Source: DASWJS01 sp036397035 (GTDB lineage Bacteria > Actinomycetota > AC-67). From it: DNA of 64,000 nt. This document shows, in pieces, positions 35,833 through 44,787 of this stretch (the first letter of the stretch is position 1; each line of letters opens with the position of its first letter). The position numbers and the translations under genes are program-made. The notes beneath the pieces were generated by a model. The model was not told the DNA's origin. It saw nothing but the letters and a program-made list of their open reading frames with translations, and ran no database searches. The stretch is from positions 1 to 64,000 of the forward strand of contig DASWJS010000017.1 in the NCBI GenBank assembly GCA_036397035.1, in the 5' to 3' direction.

Positions 35833-36432
35833 TTACGCGGCGCGGCGCTCGCGCAGCGCGCGAAGCCCGGCTCGCACGTAGCCCCACCCCGCCGCCCAGT
35901 ACAGCGGGATGCTCAGCGCGAACACGACCCAGGCGACCGCGCGGACGGTCGCGTTCGGCATCGTCACGCCACTCCATCCGGCGAGCAGGAACAGGCCCAC
36001 GGCGACCGACGTGCCGAACGAGCCGTACTTGCCGACACGGCTCACCGGCGGGATCTCCGCGCCGGTCGCCTTCAGGATCGGGGCGCCCACCAGGACGAGC
36101 AGCGCGTCGCGCCCCACGACGGCGAGCACCGCCCACAGCGGCGCAAGGCCGTGCACGATCAGCACGGCTCCTCCGGCCGCGATCCCGAGCCGATCCGAGA
36201 GTGGGTCGAGCGCGATGCCGAGCTTCGACACCTGGCCGTAGCGCCGCGCGACCTTGCCGTCGATCAGATCGGTGGCGAGCCCGGCGACGGAGACCACGAC
36301 CGCGAGGTCGATCCGATCCGGCCCGAGCGCCAGCCACAGGAAAAGCGGGATCAGGGCGAGCCGAAAGAAGCTCAGCAGGTTCGGGATCGTCAAGATCGCG
36401 TCCGACGGCTCCGGCGCTGGCTGGTCGCTCAC
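35833..36432 (-). CDS. CDP-alcohol phosphatidyltransferase (PgsA-like)
   Basis: 199 aa, start taken at GTG 36432 (an earlier GTG at 36453 is possible). Integral membrane enzyme with the family signature DLIDGKVARRYG, then G-x3-D-x3-D as GIALDPLSDR. IPNLLSFFRLALIPLFLWL opens the protein, as in phosphatidylglycerophosphate synthases. Four to five further helices follow. Alcohol acceptor not certain; glycerol-3-phosphate is most likely. Confidence 0.85.
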   Translation of the reverse strand: MSDQPAPEPSDAILTIPNLLSFFRLALIPLFLWLALGPDRIDLAVVVSVAGLATDLIDGKVARRYGQVSKLGIALDPLSDRLGIAAGGAVLIVHGLAPLWAVLAVVGRDALLVLVGAPILKATGAEIPPVSRVGKYGSFGTSVAVGLFLLAGWSGVTMPNATVRAVAWVVFALSIPLYWAAGWGYVRAGLRALRERRAA

Positions 36433-36473
36433 GCGCGCAACCCTACCCAGCACCGAGGCGGTCCGGCGCCGGC

Positions 36474-37127
36474 CTAGCGACCGCGCATGCCGGCCACACG
36501 ACGCACGCCGAACCCGGCCGCGACCAGGATAGCCGCGGCGGCGAGGGCGACCAGACCCCCCGGCACGCCGGACGACTCGTCGTCCTCGACGCGGGCGGCC
36601 ACCGGGGCGTCAGACGCGGCGGCCTCCGTCGAGGGAGCGTCCGTTTGCGACTCGGTGGCGAGAGCCGTGCCGGAGCGCCGACCGCCCGACCGTTTCGTCG
36701 CCTCGTCGTCGGGCGCGCCGGTCGGCGCCGGCGTGGTGGCAGGCGTATCCGACGCGACCGGCGTTCCCGTCGAGCCCGGTCCCTTGACGCGCACGACGCC
36801 GGCCATGCCGACGCCGCCCGGCTCGCCGTGGAAGCGGCAGTAGTAGGGGTAGGTGCCGGTCTTGTCGAAGGTGTGCGAGAACGAGCCGCCCGGCGCGACG
36901 TTGTCGGAGTCGAACGCGCCGTCGTCGGCCGTGACCGTGTGGGGAGCCGTGCCGTCCCCCAGCGCGTAGGTCCAGTCGACGCGCCCGCCGGCCTTGATCG
37001 TCACCGTCGCCGGGGCGAACGAGAAGTCCGATATCGCGACTTGGGCCGGCGCGGCGCCGGCCGGTGCGAGCGCTCCGATCGCGGCGGCGACGGCGACGGC
37101 ACGGACTGCGGCGCGAGCGACGGTCAC
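36474..37127 (-). CDS. Secreted, membrane-anchored cupredoxin
   Basis: 217 aa. After a signal peptide, a plastocyanin-like domain (about 30-115) has type 1 copper ligands: His in APHTVTADDG, then Cys, His and Met in YYCRFHGEPGGVGMAG. A low-complexity Thr/Ser/Pro stalk leads to a C-terminal membrane helix and basic end (VRRVAGMRGR). The protein would display a blue-copper domain outside the cell for electron transfer or copper binding. It follows a second cupredoxin gene by 6 nt. Confidence 0.82.
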   Translation of the reverse strand: MTVARAAVRAVAVAAAIGALAPAGAAPAQVAISDFSFAPATVTIKAGGRVDWTYALGDGTAPHTVTADDGAFDSDNVAPGGSFSHTFDKTGTYPYYCRFHGEPGGVGMAGVVRVKGPGSTGTPVASDTPATTPAPTGAPDDEATKRSGGRRSGTALATESQTDAPSTEAAASDAPVAARVEDDESSGVPGGLVALAAAAILVAAGFGVRRVAGMRGR

Positions 37128-37133
37128 CGGCGA

Positions 37134-37544
37134 CTACTCGACCGTGAACGAGCCTCGCATGCCTCGATGAATGGTGCAGCGGTAGACGTAGGTTCCGAGC
37201 GGGAACAGAGCCGGGATCGTCAATGTCGCGGTGCCCCCGCCGCCCAGGCTCAGCGCGGTCCAGTTCCCGTTCGGTCCCGACAGCTTCGTCACCGTGTGGG
37301 GCACCGGATCCATGTTGGCGAACCTGATCGAGTCGCCGCGGCCGACGCGGGGGGCCGACAACGCGGTCTGCTCGTCGGGCAGGGCAAGCGTCGCAGCGCC
37401 GCCCGATGCGTCGAAGGGGTCGGCCGTCAGCCAGCCGCTCGGCGTGTACTGGAACCCGGCGATCGTGACGTCGGTTGTCGCGGCCTGAGCCCCGGAGGCG
37501 CTCACAGCAAGGGCCAGCGCGGCGATCGTTGCGGCTCTCCTCAC
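37134..37544 (-). CDS. Secreted cupredoxin-like protein
   Basis: 136 aa from GTG 37544, chosen because AAAGGAG is just upstream and the product begins with a clean signal peptide (RRAATIAALALAVSASGAQA). Copper ligands are DPVPHTVTKL (His) and YVYRCTIHRGMRG (Cys, His, Met). A ~30-residue insert (WLTADPFDASGGAATL) sits before the ligand loop. It lacks the anchor of its neighbour and should be free outside the cell. The pair is likely cotranscribed. Confidence 0.78.
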   Translation of the reverse strand: MRRAATIAALALAVSASGAQAATTDVTIAGFQYTPSGWLTADPFDASGGAATLALPDEQTALSAPRVGRGDSIRFANMDPVPHTVTKLSGPNGNWTALSLGGGGTATLTIPALFPLGTYVYRCTIHRGMRGSFTVE

Positions 37545-37625
37545 GAGAAGCTCCTTTCGGCTCGCGAGAGAGTTCGCCGGAACGGCGCCCGATTCCTTCA
37601 AGCGCAACGATCAGGAGGTCGGCGG

Positions 37626-37700
37626 TCGGGCTGGCCGGATTTGAACCGGCGACCTCTTGACCCCCAGTCAAGCGCGCTAACCACGCTGCGCCACAGCCCG
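37626..37700 (-). tRNA. tRNA-Pro (anticodon GGG)
   Basis: Minus-strand cloverleaf of 75 nt: acceptor CGGGCTG/CAGCCCG (7 bp), D-stem GCGC/GCGC, anticodon stem CTTGA/TCAAG with loop CTGGGGG, and T-arm GCCGG-TTCAAAT-CCGGC. Discriminator is A. CCA is not encoded. It reads CCC codons. Confidence 0.95.
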
Positions 37701-37725
37701 CGCGGGCGAGTATAGCCCTCGGCGT

Positions 37726-39057
37726 CTAGGTGGACGCGCGCGCTCTGGTGCGTTCCGGCGACCGCGCGCGAATGCGGATGGGTGTACCCGCGAAGCCGAA
37801 GTCTCGGCGCAGGCGGTTCTCGATCGCGCGCTGCGCGCTCGCCGTGAGCCGTCCGTTTGCGAACACGACGAAGGTCGGCGGCCGCACGCCCGCCTGCGTG
37901 ATGTAGCGGATGCGCAAGGGCCGCGCGCGCTTGGTGTCCCCGAGCGGGATGCCCGTCAGCCCCTCGCGGAGCCAGGAGTTCAGCGCGCCGGTCGGGACGC
38001 GGTGCTCCCACGACGCCCGCGCCGACTCGATCGCGGCGGGCAGCTTCGCGATCCCCCTGCCGGTGAGCGCCGACGTGCGCACGAGCGTCGCCCACGGTAC
38101 GAACCGCAGCTCGTCGCGCGTCGCATCCGCCACGTCGTCCACGTCTTCGGGCGGGACGAGGTCCCACTTGTTGAGCACGATCACCGCGGCGCAGCCGGCG
38201 TCCCGGACGTGCTCGGCGATCTTCTGGTCCTGTTCGGTCGGACCCTCCGCGGCGTCGATGACGTGGAGCGCGAGGCCCGCGTTGTCGATCGCGCGCATGC
38301 TGCGGACGAGCCCGTAGAACTCCGGGCCCGTGGCCGCGCGCGCGCGGCGCCGCATGCCGGCGGTGTCCACGAACCGGTAGCGCGCCCCCTCGATCTCGAC
38401 GACGGTGTCGACGGTGTCCCTGGTCGTGCCGGGAAGGTCGTGAACGATCGAGCGCTCCTCCCCCACCAAGCGGTTGAACAGGGACGACTTGCCGACGTTC
38501 GGGCGTCCGACGATCGCGATCGACAGCGCCCGCTCGTCCGGCGGCGCGTCGCCGGCCTCCGGCAGGGCGGCGACGACGGCGTCCAGCAGGTCGCCGCTCG
38601 CGCGGCCGTGCAGCGCGCTCACGGCGAACGGCTCGCCGAGCCCCAGCTTGGCGAACAGCACGGTGTCGGGCTCGTGCGTGGCGGAATCGACCTTGTTCGC
38701 CGCGATCAGGACCGGCGTCGTCGCCTTGCGCAAGCCCTTCGCCACGACCAGGTCGTCCTGGGTGATCCCGACCTGTGCGTCCACGACGAAGACGATCACG
38801 TCGGCTTCGGCCGCGGCGCGCTCCGCCTGGGCGAGCACCTTCGACGCCAGGCCCCGGGCGCGCGGCTCCCACCCGCCGGTGTCGACCACCGCGAAGCGCC
38901 TGTCGCCCCAGGAGACCTCGTAGGCCTGCCGGTCGCGCGTCACGCCGGGGGTCGGGTGCTCGATCGCCTCGCGGCGGCCGAGGACGCGATTGACCAGCGT
39001 CGACTTGCCGACGTTCGCCCGGCCGACGATGGCCACGACGGGGAGCCGGGCGCTCAC
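37726..39057 (-). CDS. der: Ribosome biogenesis GTPase Der (EngA)
   Basis: 443 aa with two GTPase domains: GRANVGKSTL at 12-21 and GRPNVGKSSL near 185. G3 motifs are DTGGWEP and DTAGMRRRAR; G4 motifs are NKVD and NKWD. A C-terminal KH-like domain (about 355-443) ends in GFAGTPIRIRARS. Needed for 50S assembly. GTG 39057 overlaps the cmk stop by 4 nt, as in the actinobacterial cmk-der pair. Confidence 0.97.
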   Translation of the reverse strand: MSARLPVVAIVGRANVGKSTLVNRVLGRREAIEHPTPGVTRDRQAYEVSWGDRRFAVVDTGGWEPRARGLASKVLAQAERAAAEADVIVFVVDAQVGITQDDLVVAKGLRKATTPVLIAANKVDSATHEPDTVLFAKLGLGEPFAVSALHGRASGDLLDAVVAALPEAGDAPPDERALSIAIVGRPNVGKSSLFNRLVGEERSIVHDLPGTTRDTVDTVVEIEGARYRFVDTAGMRRRARAATGPEFYGLVRSMRAIDNAGLALHVIDAAEGPTEQDQKIAEHVRDAGCAAVIVLNKWDLVPPEDVDDVADATRDELRFVPWATLVRTSALTGRGIAKLPAAIESARASWEHRVPTGALNSWLREGLTGIPLGDTKRARPLRIRYITQAGVRPPTFVVFANGRLTASAQRAIENRLRRDFGFAGTPIRIRARSPERTRARAST

Positions 39058-39731
39058 GCGCGGGATCCTTCGGGCAGGGCGCGAACCATCGCAACGACCT
39101 CGGCCACGACCTCGGCCGGAGTCTTGCCCGTCGTGTCGAGCACGACCGCGTCCTCGGCGGGCTTCAGCGGCGAAACGGCGCGGCTCGAATCGAGCCGGTC
39201 GCGCTCGGCGATGTCGGCTTCCAGCGCGGCGAGGTCCGTTGGGTGGCCCGCCCCCTCCAAGTCTCCCAGCCGCCGCCGGGCGCGCTCGGCGATCGACGCC
39301 GTGAGGAAGACCTTGACCGGCGCATCGGGATAGACCACCGTCCCGATGTCCCGCCCCTCCGCCACGGCGTCTCCCCGCGCGAGCAGCTCGCGCTGGCGCG
39401 CCACCATCAGCCTACGGATGGCCGGGTGAGCCGCGACGATCGAGACCGCGCGGTCGACGGCCGGCGTTCGGATCCGTCCGTCGGCCGGTTCGCCGTCGAC
39501 GAGCAGTCCGTGCGGCGAGAACCTCAGGTCGAGCCCCGCCGCGACCGCCGTGACGGCCGCTTCGTCGGCCGGGTCCGCGCCGGCGGCCTGCGCCGCGGCA
39601 GTCACCGCCCTGTACATCGCCCCGGTATCAAGATGCGCGATGCCCAGCGCCCGGGCGACCATGCGCGCGATCGTCGACTTCCCCGAGCCGGCCGGACCGT
39701 CGATCGCGATGACGAGGGGCGCGGGGGACAT
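39054..39731 (-). CDS. cmk: (d)CMP kinase
   Basis: 225 aa. Phosphorylates CMP and dCMP. P-loop AIDGPAGSGKSTIAR (about 9-23), LDTGAMYRAVT, and the NMP-binding EGRDIGTVVYPDA. The lid is ERARRRLGD and the end is VLDTTGKTPAEVV. Four nt separate it from aroA, so aroA-cmk-der form a run. Confidence 0.96.
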   Translation of the reverse strand: MSPAPLVIAIDGPAGSGKSTIARMVARALGIAHLDTGAMYRAVTAAAQAAGADPADEAAVTAVAAGLDLRFSPHGLLVDGEPADGRIRTPAVDRAVSIVAAHPAIRRLMVARQRELLARGDAVAEGRDIGTVVYPDAPVKVFLTASIAERARRRLGDLEGAGHPTDLAALEADIAERDRLDSSRAVSPLKPAEDAVVLDTTGKTPAEVVAEVVAMVRALPEGSRA

Positions 39732-39735
39732 GGTC

Positions 39736-41091
39736 CTAGCGTACGGTCAGCCGCTCGAGGTCTTCCTCGAAGCCCGGATACGAGACCGCTACGCAGTCCC
39801 ACCCGCGGACGGCGGTGGGTCCGGCACTCGCTGCGAGCCCGGCGATCGCCGCGAGCATCGCCATGCGGTGGTCGCCCTTGGGGTCGACGTCGGCGCCGGA
39901 GCGCAGGCCGCCGGTTCCCCGCACCGTGAACCCGTCCGGCTCGGCCCTGATGTCGGCCCCCATCGGTCGGAGGATGTCCACGAGGGTGCTGATGCGATCG
40001 CTCTCCTTCAACCGCAGCTCGGCGGCGTCCCGCACTGCCGTCGGTCCGTCGGCGAAGGCGCCGAGCAGGCCGACAAGCGTCAGCTCGTCCAGGGTCCTCA
40101 CCGTGAGGTCGCCATCGACCCGGACGGACCTCCTGTCTCCGGCACTGACCCGAACGGTTCCGACGGGCTCGCCGCAACGCTCGCGCTCGTCGGAGATCGT
40201 CACCCGAGCACCGAACATCGCGAGCACGTCAAGGATCCCGGAGCGCGTGGGATTCAGGCCCACGTCCACGATCTGGACGTCCGAGCCGTCGATGATTGCC
40301 GCTGCGACCAGCAAGAACGCAGCCGACGAGAGGTCCCCTGGAATCGCGATCCGGTCGTTTCGTAGTGAAGTCGGTTTGACGATAAGTCGATTATTCGCCT
40401 CCACGACCTCAGCGCCGAGGTAGCGGAGCATGCGTTCGGTGTGGTCCCTCGATCGCACCGGCTCGGAGACCGACGTCTCCCCCGAGGCGCGCAGCCCCGC
40501 CAGCAGCAGCGCGCTCTTGACCTGCGCGCTTGCAACCGGCAGATCGTGCGCGACGCCCGTCAACGGGGATCCTTCGATGGTGAGCGGGAGGTAGACCTCG
40601 TCCCCCACCGCGCGGCCGCGGATGGTCGCGCCCATGAGGCGCAGCGGATCGACCACTCGACGCATCGGCCGGGAGCGTAAGGACTCGTCCCCCGTCACCG
40701 AGGCTCGGACGTCGGAGGCGGCAAGCACGCCGCTCAAGATCCGAGCCGTCGTGCCTGAGTTCGCCGCGTCGATCGAAGCGGCCGGCGCCCGAAGCGCCTC
40801 CCAGCCATCGCCAACCAGACCCTGGAAGTCTTGAGTTGAAGTAGAGCCTTCAGAACCCTCAAGGCTACTGCGAGAGTTGATAGTTCGGCATCCCAAGGCC
40901 ATAACGGCGCGCAAGCTCGCTGCGACGTCTACCGCCGGGGACAGGCCCTCGATTTCCATCCGCCCGCGTCCGATCGCGCCCACCAGCAGTGATCGGTGCG
41001 ATATCGATTTGTCGCCGGGGACTTTTATCGATCCTTCGATACGACGACAAGGAGAGAAGGACACTGTCGTTGTATCACTAAAGAATTTCAT
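39736..41091 (-). CDS. aroA: 3-phosphoshikimate 1-carboxyvinyltransferase (EPSP synthase)
   Basis: 451 aa from ATG 41091. Shikimate pathway step six. Motifs: VPGDKSISHRSLL, AANSGTTARILSG, PVASAQVKSALLLAG, GDLSSAAFLL, RVKESDR-like RLKESDRIS and GDHRMAML. No clear ribosome-binding site is present and a GTG at 41127 is also in frame. The first ~80 codons and upstream DNA are visibly richer in A/T than the surroundings, and a short insert (SSLEGSEGSTSTQDF) lies before the active-site loop. It follows tyrA on the same strand across a 90-bp gap. Confidence 0.93.
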   Translation of the reverse strand: MKFFSDTTTVSFSPCRRIEGSIKVPGDKSISHRSLLVGAIGRGRMEIEGLSPAVDVAASLRAVMALGCRTINSRSSLEGSEGSTSTQDFQGLVGDGWEALRAPAASIDAANSGTTARILSGVLAASDVRASVTGDESLRSRPMRRVVDPLRLMGATIRGRAVGDEVYLPLTIEGSPLTGVAHDLPVASAQVKSALLLAGLRASGETSVSEPVRSRDHTERMLRYLGAEVVEANNRLIVKPTSLRNDRIAIPGDLSSAAFLLVAAAIIDGSDVQIVDVGLNPTRSGILDVLAMFGARVTISDERERCGEPVGTVRVSAGDRRSVRVDGDLTVRTLDELTLVGLLGAFADGPTAVRDAAELRLKESDRISTLVDILRPMGADIRAEPDGFTVRGTGGLRSGADVDPKGDHRMAMLAAIAGLAASAGPTAVRGWDCVAVSYPGFEEDLERLTVR

Positions 41092-41106
41092 ATGTTTATC
41101 GACATA
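41005..41106. promoter_or_regulatory. AT-rich stretch with TTTATCGA/CGATTTGT sites
   Basis: Within and just before the aroA start lie CGATTTGT (41005-41012), TTTATCGATCCT (41024-41035) and TTTATCGACATA (41095-41106). They resemble the palindrome upstream of parA. Whether they are bound is unknown. Confidence 0.3.
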
Positions 41107-41181
41107 CTTATTCAACGTTCTTCCCACAAGGCGCTACATCGCACAATAGCTGAAGCGAGATAGAGACTTCACGATCAATCA

Positions 41182-42270
41182 TTAGATCAGCTCCACTTTC
41201 GCCTGGTATCCGCGGCGGTCGAGCGCCTCCGCTGCTCGGTCGGCGTCCACCCTCCCGTTGATGGCCAGCATCAGCGCCCCCCTGCCTCCTTCGGCCTCGT
41301 GGGAGATCTCGAGATCCTCGATGTTCACGCCCAGGTTCCCGACTGTGGTCGTGACCTCAGCCAGCACGCCGGGCCGGTCCGGGATCGGCATGCGAACGGC
41401 GAACAGGTCGCCTGCTACCTGCTTGCCCGGCAGGCTGCGCCGCGCCCGTCTGCCCTCCGCGAAGAGGAGGCCGAGCTGCTCCCGATCCCCCGCCTCGATC
41501 AGGTCGCCGATCGCCGACAGCCGCTCGGTGAACGCCCGCAGCGCGAGAACGATCGAGTCCCGATTCTCCCGGCAGACGTCGAGCCAGATCTCCGGATTGC
41601 TCGCGGCAACCCGAGTCACGTCTCTGAACCCGCCGGCAGCCAGCGCGAGCAAGCCTGCGTGCTCGCGCCCCCGTTCGGCGGCTTGGGTCATCAGTGCCGT
41701 CGCGGTGATCTGCGGAACGTGACTGATCAGCGCGAGCAGCTCGTCGTGCTCCTGCGGCGTCAGGGCCATCACTCGAGCGCCCAGCGTGGTCACGAGCGAG
41801 TGGACGAGGCGATAGGCGGCGTGATCGGTCGCGGACGTCGGCGTCAGGATCCACCACGCTCCGTCGAACAGCGAGCCGTCCGCGGCCTCGATGCCATGGT
41901 CTTCCTTGCCCGCCATCGGGTGCCCGCCGACGAAGTTCACCCCCTCCGGGATCGATTCCTCGATCTCGACGACGACCCGAGACTTCGTACTTCCAACATC
42001 TGTCAGCACCTGCCCGGGCAAAAGGGATCCCCGCAACTCGCGCACCAGCGGTTCCAGCGCTCCGACCGGGGTGGCGAGGAACACGACCTCGGAGCCGTCG
42101 ATCGCTTCCGCCGCGGTCGAGGCCGAGCGGGTCGCCGCGCCGATCGCCACGGCACGGCCGGCCGCTTCCGGGTCGCGGTCGTAGACGACAACCTGGTGAT
42201 CGCCGCTCGACATGAGCTTCAGGCCGACCGAGCCCCCGATGAGACCCGACCCGATGATCGCGACCTTCAC
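41182..42270 (-). CDS. tyrA: Prephenate dehydrogenase with ACT domain
   Basis: 362 aa from GTG 42270. Oxidative decarboxylation of prephenate to 4-hydroxyphenylpyruvate with NAD(P). Rossmann loop GSGLIGGSVG at 7-16, then DVGSTKSRVV, FVGGHPMAGKEDHG and LISHVPQITATALM. A C-terminal ACT domain (about 290-362, IPDRPGVLAEVTTTVG) suggests feedback control by an amino acid. Seven nt separate it from aroH. Confidence 0.95.
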   Translation of the reverse strand: MKVAIIGSGLIGGSVGLKLMSSGDHQVVVYDRDPEAAGRAVAIGAATRSASTAAEAIDGSEVVFLATPVGALEPLVRELRGSLLPGQVLTDVGSTKSRVVVEIEESIPEGVNFVGGHPMAGKEDHGIEAADGSLFDGAWWILTPTSATDHAAYRLVHSLVTTLGARVMALTPQEHDELLALISHVPQITATALMTQAAERGREHAGLLALAAGGFRDVTRVAASNPEIWLDVCRENRDSIVLALRAFTERLSAIGDLIEAGDREQLGLLFAEGRRARRSLPGKQVAGDLFAVRMPIPDRPGVLAEVTTTVGNLGVNIEDLEISHEAEGGRGALMLAINGRVDADRAAEALDRRGYQAKVELI

Positions 42271-42277
42271 GGCGCCC

Positions 42278-42643
42278 TCACTGGGGCAGGTCCAGGCGCA
42301 GCATGCGCGCCCCGTGCACGTAGACGTGCCGGAGGTCCTCCGGCGCGCGCTCGGTGTAGACGTGAAACAGCGCGCGGACGCACAGGGGGACCGCGCCCTC
42401 CACGTCCAGCTCGCGCGCGCAGAGCAGCGGGACGTGGCTGATCCCGACGGTTCGGGCCGCAGCCGCCGGGAATTCGGATCGAATGTCCGGCGTCGCGGTG
42501 AAGACGACGCTGACGACGTCCGCATGCTCGATCGCGTTCCGGTCGAGCACTTCGCGAACCAGCTCGCCGGTGCGCTCCAGCATCTGCTCGCGCGTGTCGG
42601 CATCAAGGGTGGTCGCGCCGCGCACCGCTCGGATCATCTTCAT
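42278..42643 (-). CDS. aroH: Chorismate mutase, AroH class
   Basis: 121 aa. Monofunctional trimeric AroH-type enzyme, converting chorismate to prephenate for the adjacent tyrA. Conserved: IRAVRGATTLDAD, VSVVFTATPDIRSEFPA, VPLLCARELDVEGA and the Arg/Tyr of HVYVHGARMLRLDL. Start ATG 42643; a second ATG two codons in is possible. Confidence 0.95.
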   Translation of the reverse strand: MKMIRAVRGATTLDADTREQMLERTGELVREVLDRNAIEHADVVSVVFTATPDIRSEFPAAAARTVGISHVPLLCARELDVEGAVPLCVRALFHVYTERAPEDLRHVYVHGARMLRLDLPQ

Positions 42644-42668
42644 GACGGGGATGATAGCGGCGAGGCCT

Positions 42669-43415
42669 TCAAAGGCCGGTCAAACGCAGCAACGAGCCGA
42701 CCTCGGCGTGCGACAGGTATCGCCACTCCCCCATCTTCAACTCGCCCAGCTTGATCGGCCCCACCCGGATCCGCACGAGGTGCACGACCGGAAAGCCGAG
42801 GGAGTCGAGCATCCGGCGCACGAGCCGCTTCCGTCCTTCGGTCATGGTGACCTCGACGTTGGTGCGCGTCCTCGACGAGGACACGACTTCCGCATGGCGA
42901 GGCTTCGCGAAACCGTCCTCCAGGACCACGCCGGCCCGCAGCGCTCGGAGTGCGGCGGCGTCCACGAGCCCGCGAACCTGGGCCACGTAGGTCTTCTTCA
43001 CGCGATATCGCGGGTGAGTGAGCCGGTGCGCGATCTCGCCGTGGTTGGTCAGCAGGATCAGGCCGGTCGTGTCGGCGTCGAGCCTGCCCACCGGGTACAG
43101 ACGGTGTGGCGTCTTCACCAGCGAGGTGACCGTCGCGCGGCCCTTCTCGTCGCTCGCGGTCGATACGATCCCTGCCGGCTTGTTGAGCGCCACGTACCGG
43201 TAGCGAACGTCGACGTTCACGCGCCGGCCGTCTACCTCGATGCGCGCCTGCTCCGGGTCCACGCGCATTCCCTGCACGCGCACCGTCTTGCCGTCGACCG
43301 CGATCCGGCCCTGGTCGATCATCTCCTCGACCGCGCGACGCGACGCGACGCCCGCGGCGGCGAGGACTTTCTGCAAGCGCTCCCCCCGCGCGGCGCTCTT
43401 AGGGCTCGAGCTCAT
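42669..43415 (-). CDS. rluB: RluB-family 23S rRNA pseudouridine synthase
   Basis: 248 aa. S4 RNA-binding domain (GERLQKVLAAAGVASRR, about 11-27) followed by the pseudouridine synthase domain. Catalytic Asp in YPVGRLDADTTGLILLT (about 109). YRVKKTYVAQV and EGRKRLVRRMLDSLGFPV support the RluB/RsuA group. It overlaps scpB by 17 nt, matching Rv1711 in the mycobacterial block. Confidence 0.93.
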   Translation of the reverse strand: MSSSPKSAARGERLQKVLAAAGVASRRAVEEMIDQGRIAVDGKTVRVQGMRVDPEQARIEVDGRRVNVDVRYRYVALNKPAGIVSTASDEKGRATVTSLVKTPHRLYPVGRLDADTTGLILLTNHGEIAHRLTHPRYRVKKTYVAQVRGLVDAAALRALRAGVVLEDGFAKPRHAEVVSSSRTRTNVEVTMTEGRKRLVRRMLDSLGFPVVHLVRIRVGPIKLGELKMGEWRYLSHAEVGSLLRLTGL

Positions 43416-43941
43416 CGGCTACCGACTGCGCCGGCAGCATCGACGCGATGGGGGGAAGGTCCGCCACGACTCGAAGCCCCATCCGTTCGAGGAACAAGGG
43501 TGTGGTCCCGTACAACACAGCCTGACCGGGCCCTTCGTCGCGGCCGGTTTCCTTCACCAGGCCGCGCTGGACCAGCGTCGTGACGACGCCGTCGGAGTCC
43601 ACCCCGCGAATGGATGCGATCTGCTGCCGGCTGACGGGCTGCTTGTAGGCGACGATGGCCAGCGTCTCCAGCGCCGCGCGCGTCAAGCGTGGGTTCTGCA
43701 CGGCCAGCACGAAGCGCTCCACGTACGGAGCGGTGTCGGGATGGGTGTACATCCGCCATCCCTCGCCGACCTCCCGCAGGACCAGGCCGCTGCCGCTCGC
43801 CTCCAGGTCCGCGCGCATCTCCCCGAGCGTGGCGGCGACCGTGCCCTTCGCCGTCTCGGTGACCTGCGCGAGCTGCGTCAGCGGGATCGGCTCGTCGGCG
43901 ACGAAGAGGATCGCCTCGAGCTGCCGTCGCAGTTCGCTCAT
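43399..43941 (-). CDS. scpB: Segregation and condensation protein ScpB
   Basis: 180 aa from ATG 43941, overlapping the scpA stop by 4 nt (ATGA). Two winged-helix domains: RRQLEAILFVADEPIPLTQL and TRAALETLAIVAYKQPVSRQ. KGLVKETGR-like RGLVKETGRDEGPG and YGTTPLFLERMGL finish the second. Dimer that binds ScpA and the SMC complex in chromosome organisation. Confidence 0.95.
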   Translation of the reverse strand: MSELRRQLEAILFVADEPIPLTQLAQVTETAKGTVAATLGEMRADLEASGSGLVLREVGEGWRMYTHPDTAPYVERFVLAVQNPRLTRAALETLAIVAYKQPVSRQQIASIRGVDSDGVVTTLVQRGLVKETGRDEGPGQAVLYGTTPLFLERMGLRVVADLPPIASMLPAQSVADELEP

Positions 43942-44741
43942 CGCGCTCCTCCCTCCGCTTCTTCGGCCACGGCCGGGACGCCCTCGTACTCGTCGACGAC
44001 GGGCGCCGCTCCGCTCGTCGAGCGCACGCGTGTCACGGTGATGTCGCCGAAGCTCCCGGCCTGGTCGACCGAGGCGTGTCCGCTCTTCATCAGCTCGAGC
44101 ACCGCCAGGAACCGAACGACGACGTCGATCCTGGACGTGCACGTCCTGGTAATCTCGCGGAACGACAGCGAGCGGCCGTCGTCGAGCAGCTCGAGCACGT
44201 TCGCGACGGCTTCGGCAACCGTGACCCGGATCGGCGTCACGTGGGAGAAGTCGACGTGCTCGACCGGCTTCGGCGCGAGCGCGGTCCCGGCGAGCGCCGC
44301 CAGGTCCTGCAGCGAGATCCGGGCCAGAAGATCCGGCGCGACGTGGTCGAACTCGCGCCCGGGACCGCTCGTGCGCCCGAAGTAGCCCGCGTTTGCCTCG
44401 AGCCGTTCGCCGAGCGCCGCGGCCGCGTCTTTGAAGGCGCGGTACTCCAGCAGCCGGGCGATCAGCAGGTCGCGCCGGCCGAAGAACTCGTCCATCTCCT
44501 CTTCGTGCACGGGTCCCGGCAGCAGCCGGCCCGCTTTGATCTCGATCAGGCTGGCGGCCACGACGAGGAACTCGGTCGCGATCTCCAGGTCCAGCTCTCG
44601 CATCTGCCGCAGCGTCTGCAGGTACTCCTCGGTGATCGAGGCCAGCGAGACCTCGTAGATGTCCACCTCTCGCTTGGAGATGAGGTGGAGCAGCAGGTCA
44701 AAGGGACCTTCGAACACGTCGAGCCGGACCGTGTAGGCCAT
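43938..44741 (-). CDS. scpA: Segregation and condensation protein ScpA (kleisin)
   Basis: 267 aa. Kleisin that bridges SMC heads. The N-terminal helix bundle is DVFEGPFDLLLHLISKREVD, then AASLIEIKAGRLLP. The C-terminal winged helix is VRFLAVLELMKSGHASVDQ. An Ala/Glu-rich tail ends at the scpB overlap. SMC itself is not in the window. Confidence 0.95.
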   Translation of the reverse strand: MAYTVRLDVFEGPFDLLLHLISKREVDIYEVSLASITEEYLQTLRQMRELDLEIATEFLVVAASLIEIKAGRLLPGPVHEEEMDEFFGRRDLLIARLLEYRAFKDAAAALGERLEANAGYFGRTSGPGREFDHVAPDLLARISLQDLAALAGTALAPKPVEHVDFSHVTPIRVTVAEAVANVLELLDDGRSLSFREITRTCTSRIDVVVRFLAVLELMKSGHASVDQAGSFGDITVTRVRSTSGAAPVVDEYEGVPAVAEEAEGGAR

Positions 44742-44787
44742 GGTCGCAAGTGTAGTTGCCGACAGGGGAAGCCGGGCGCAGCCGCGT

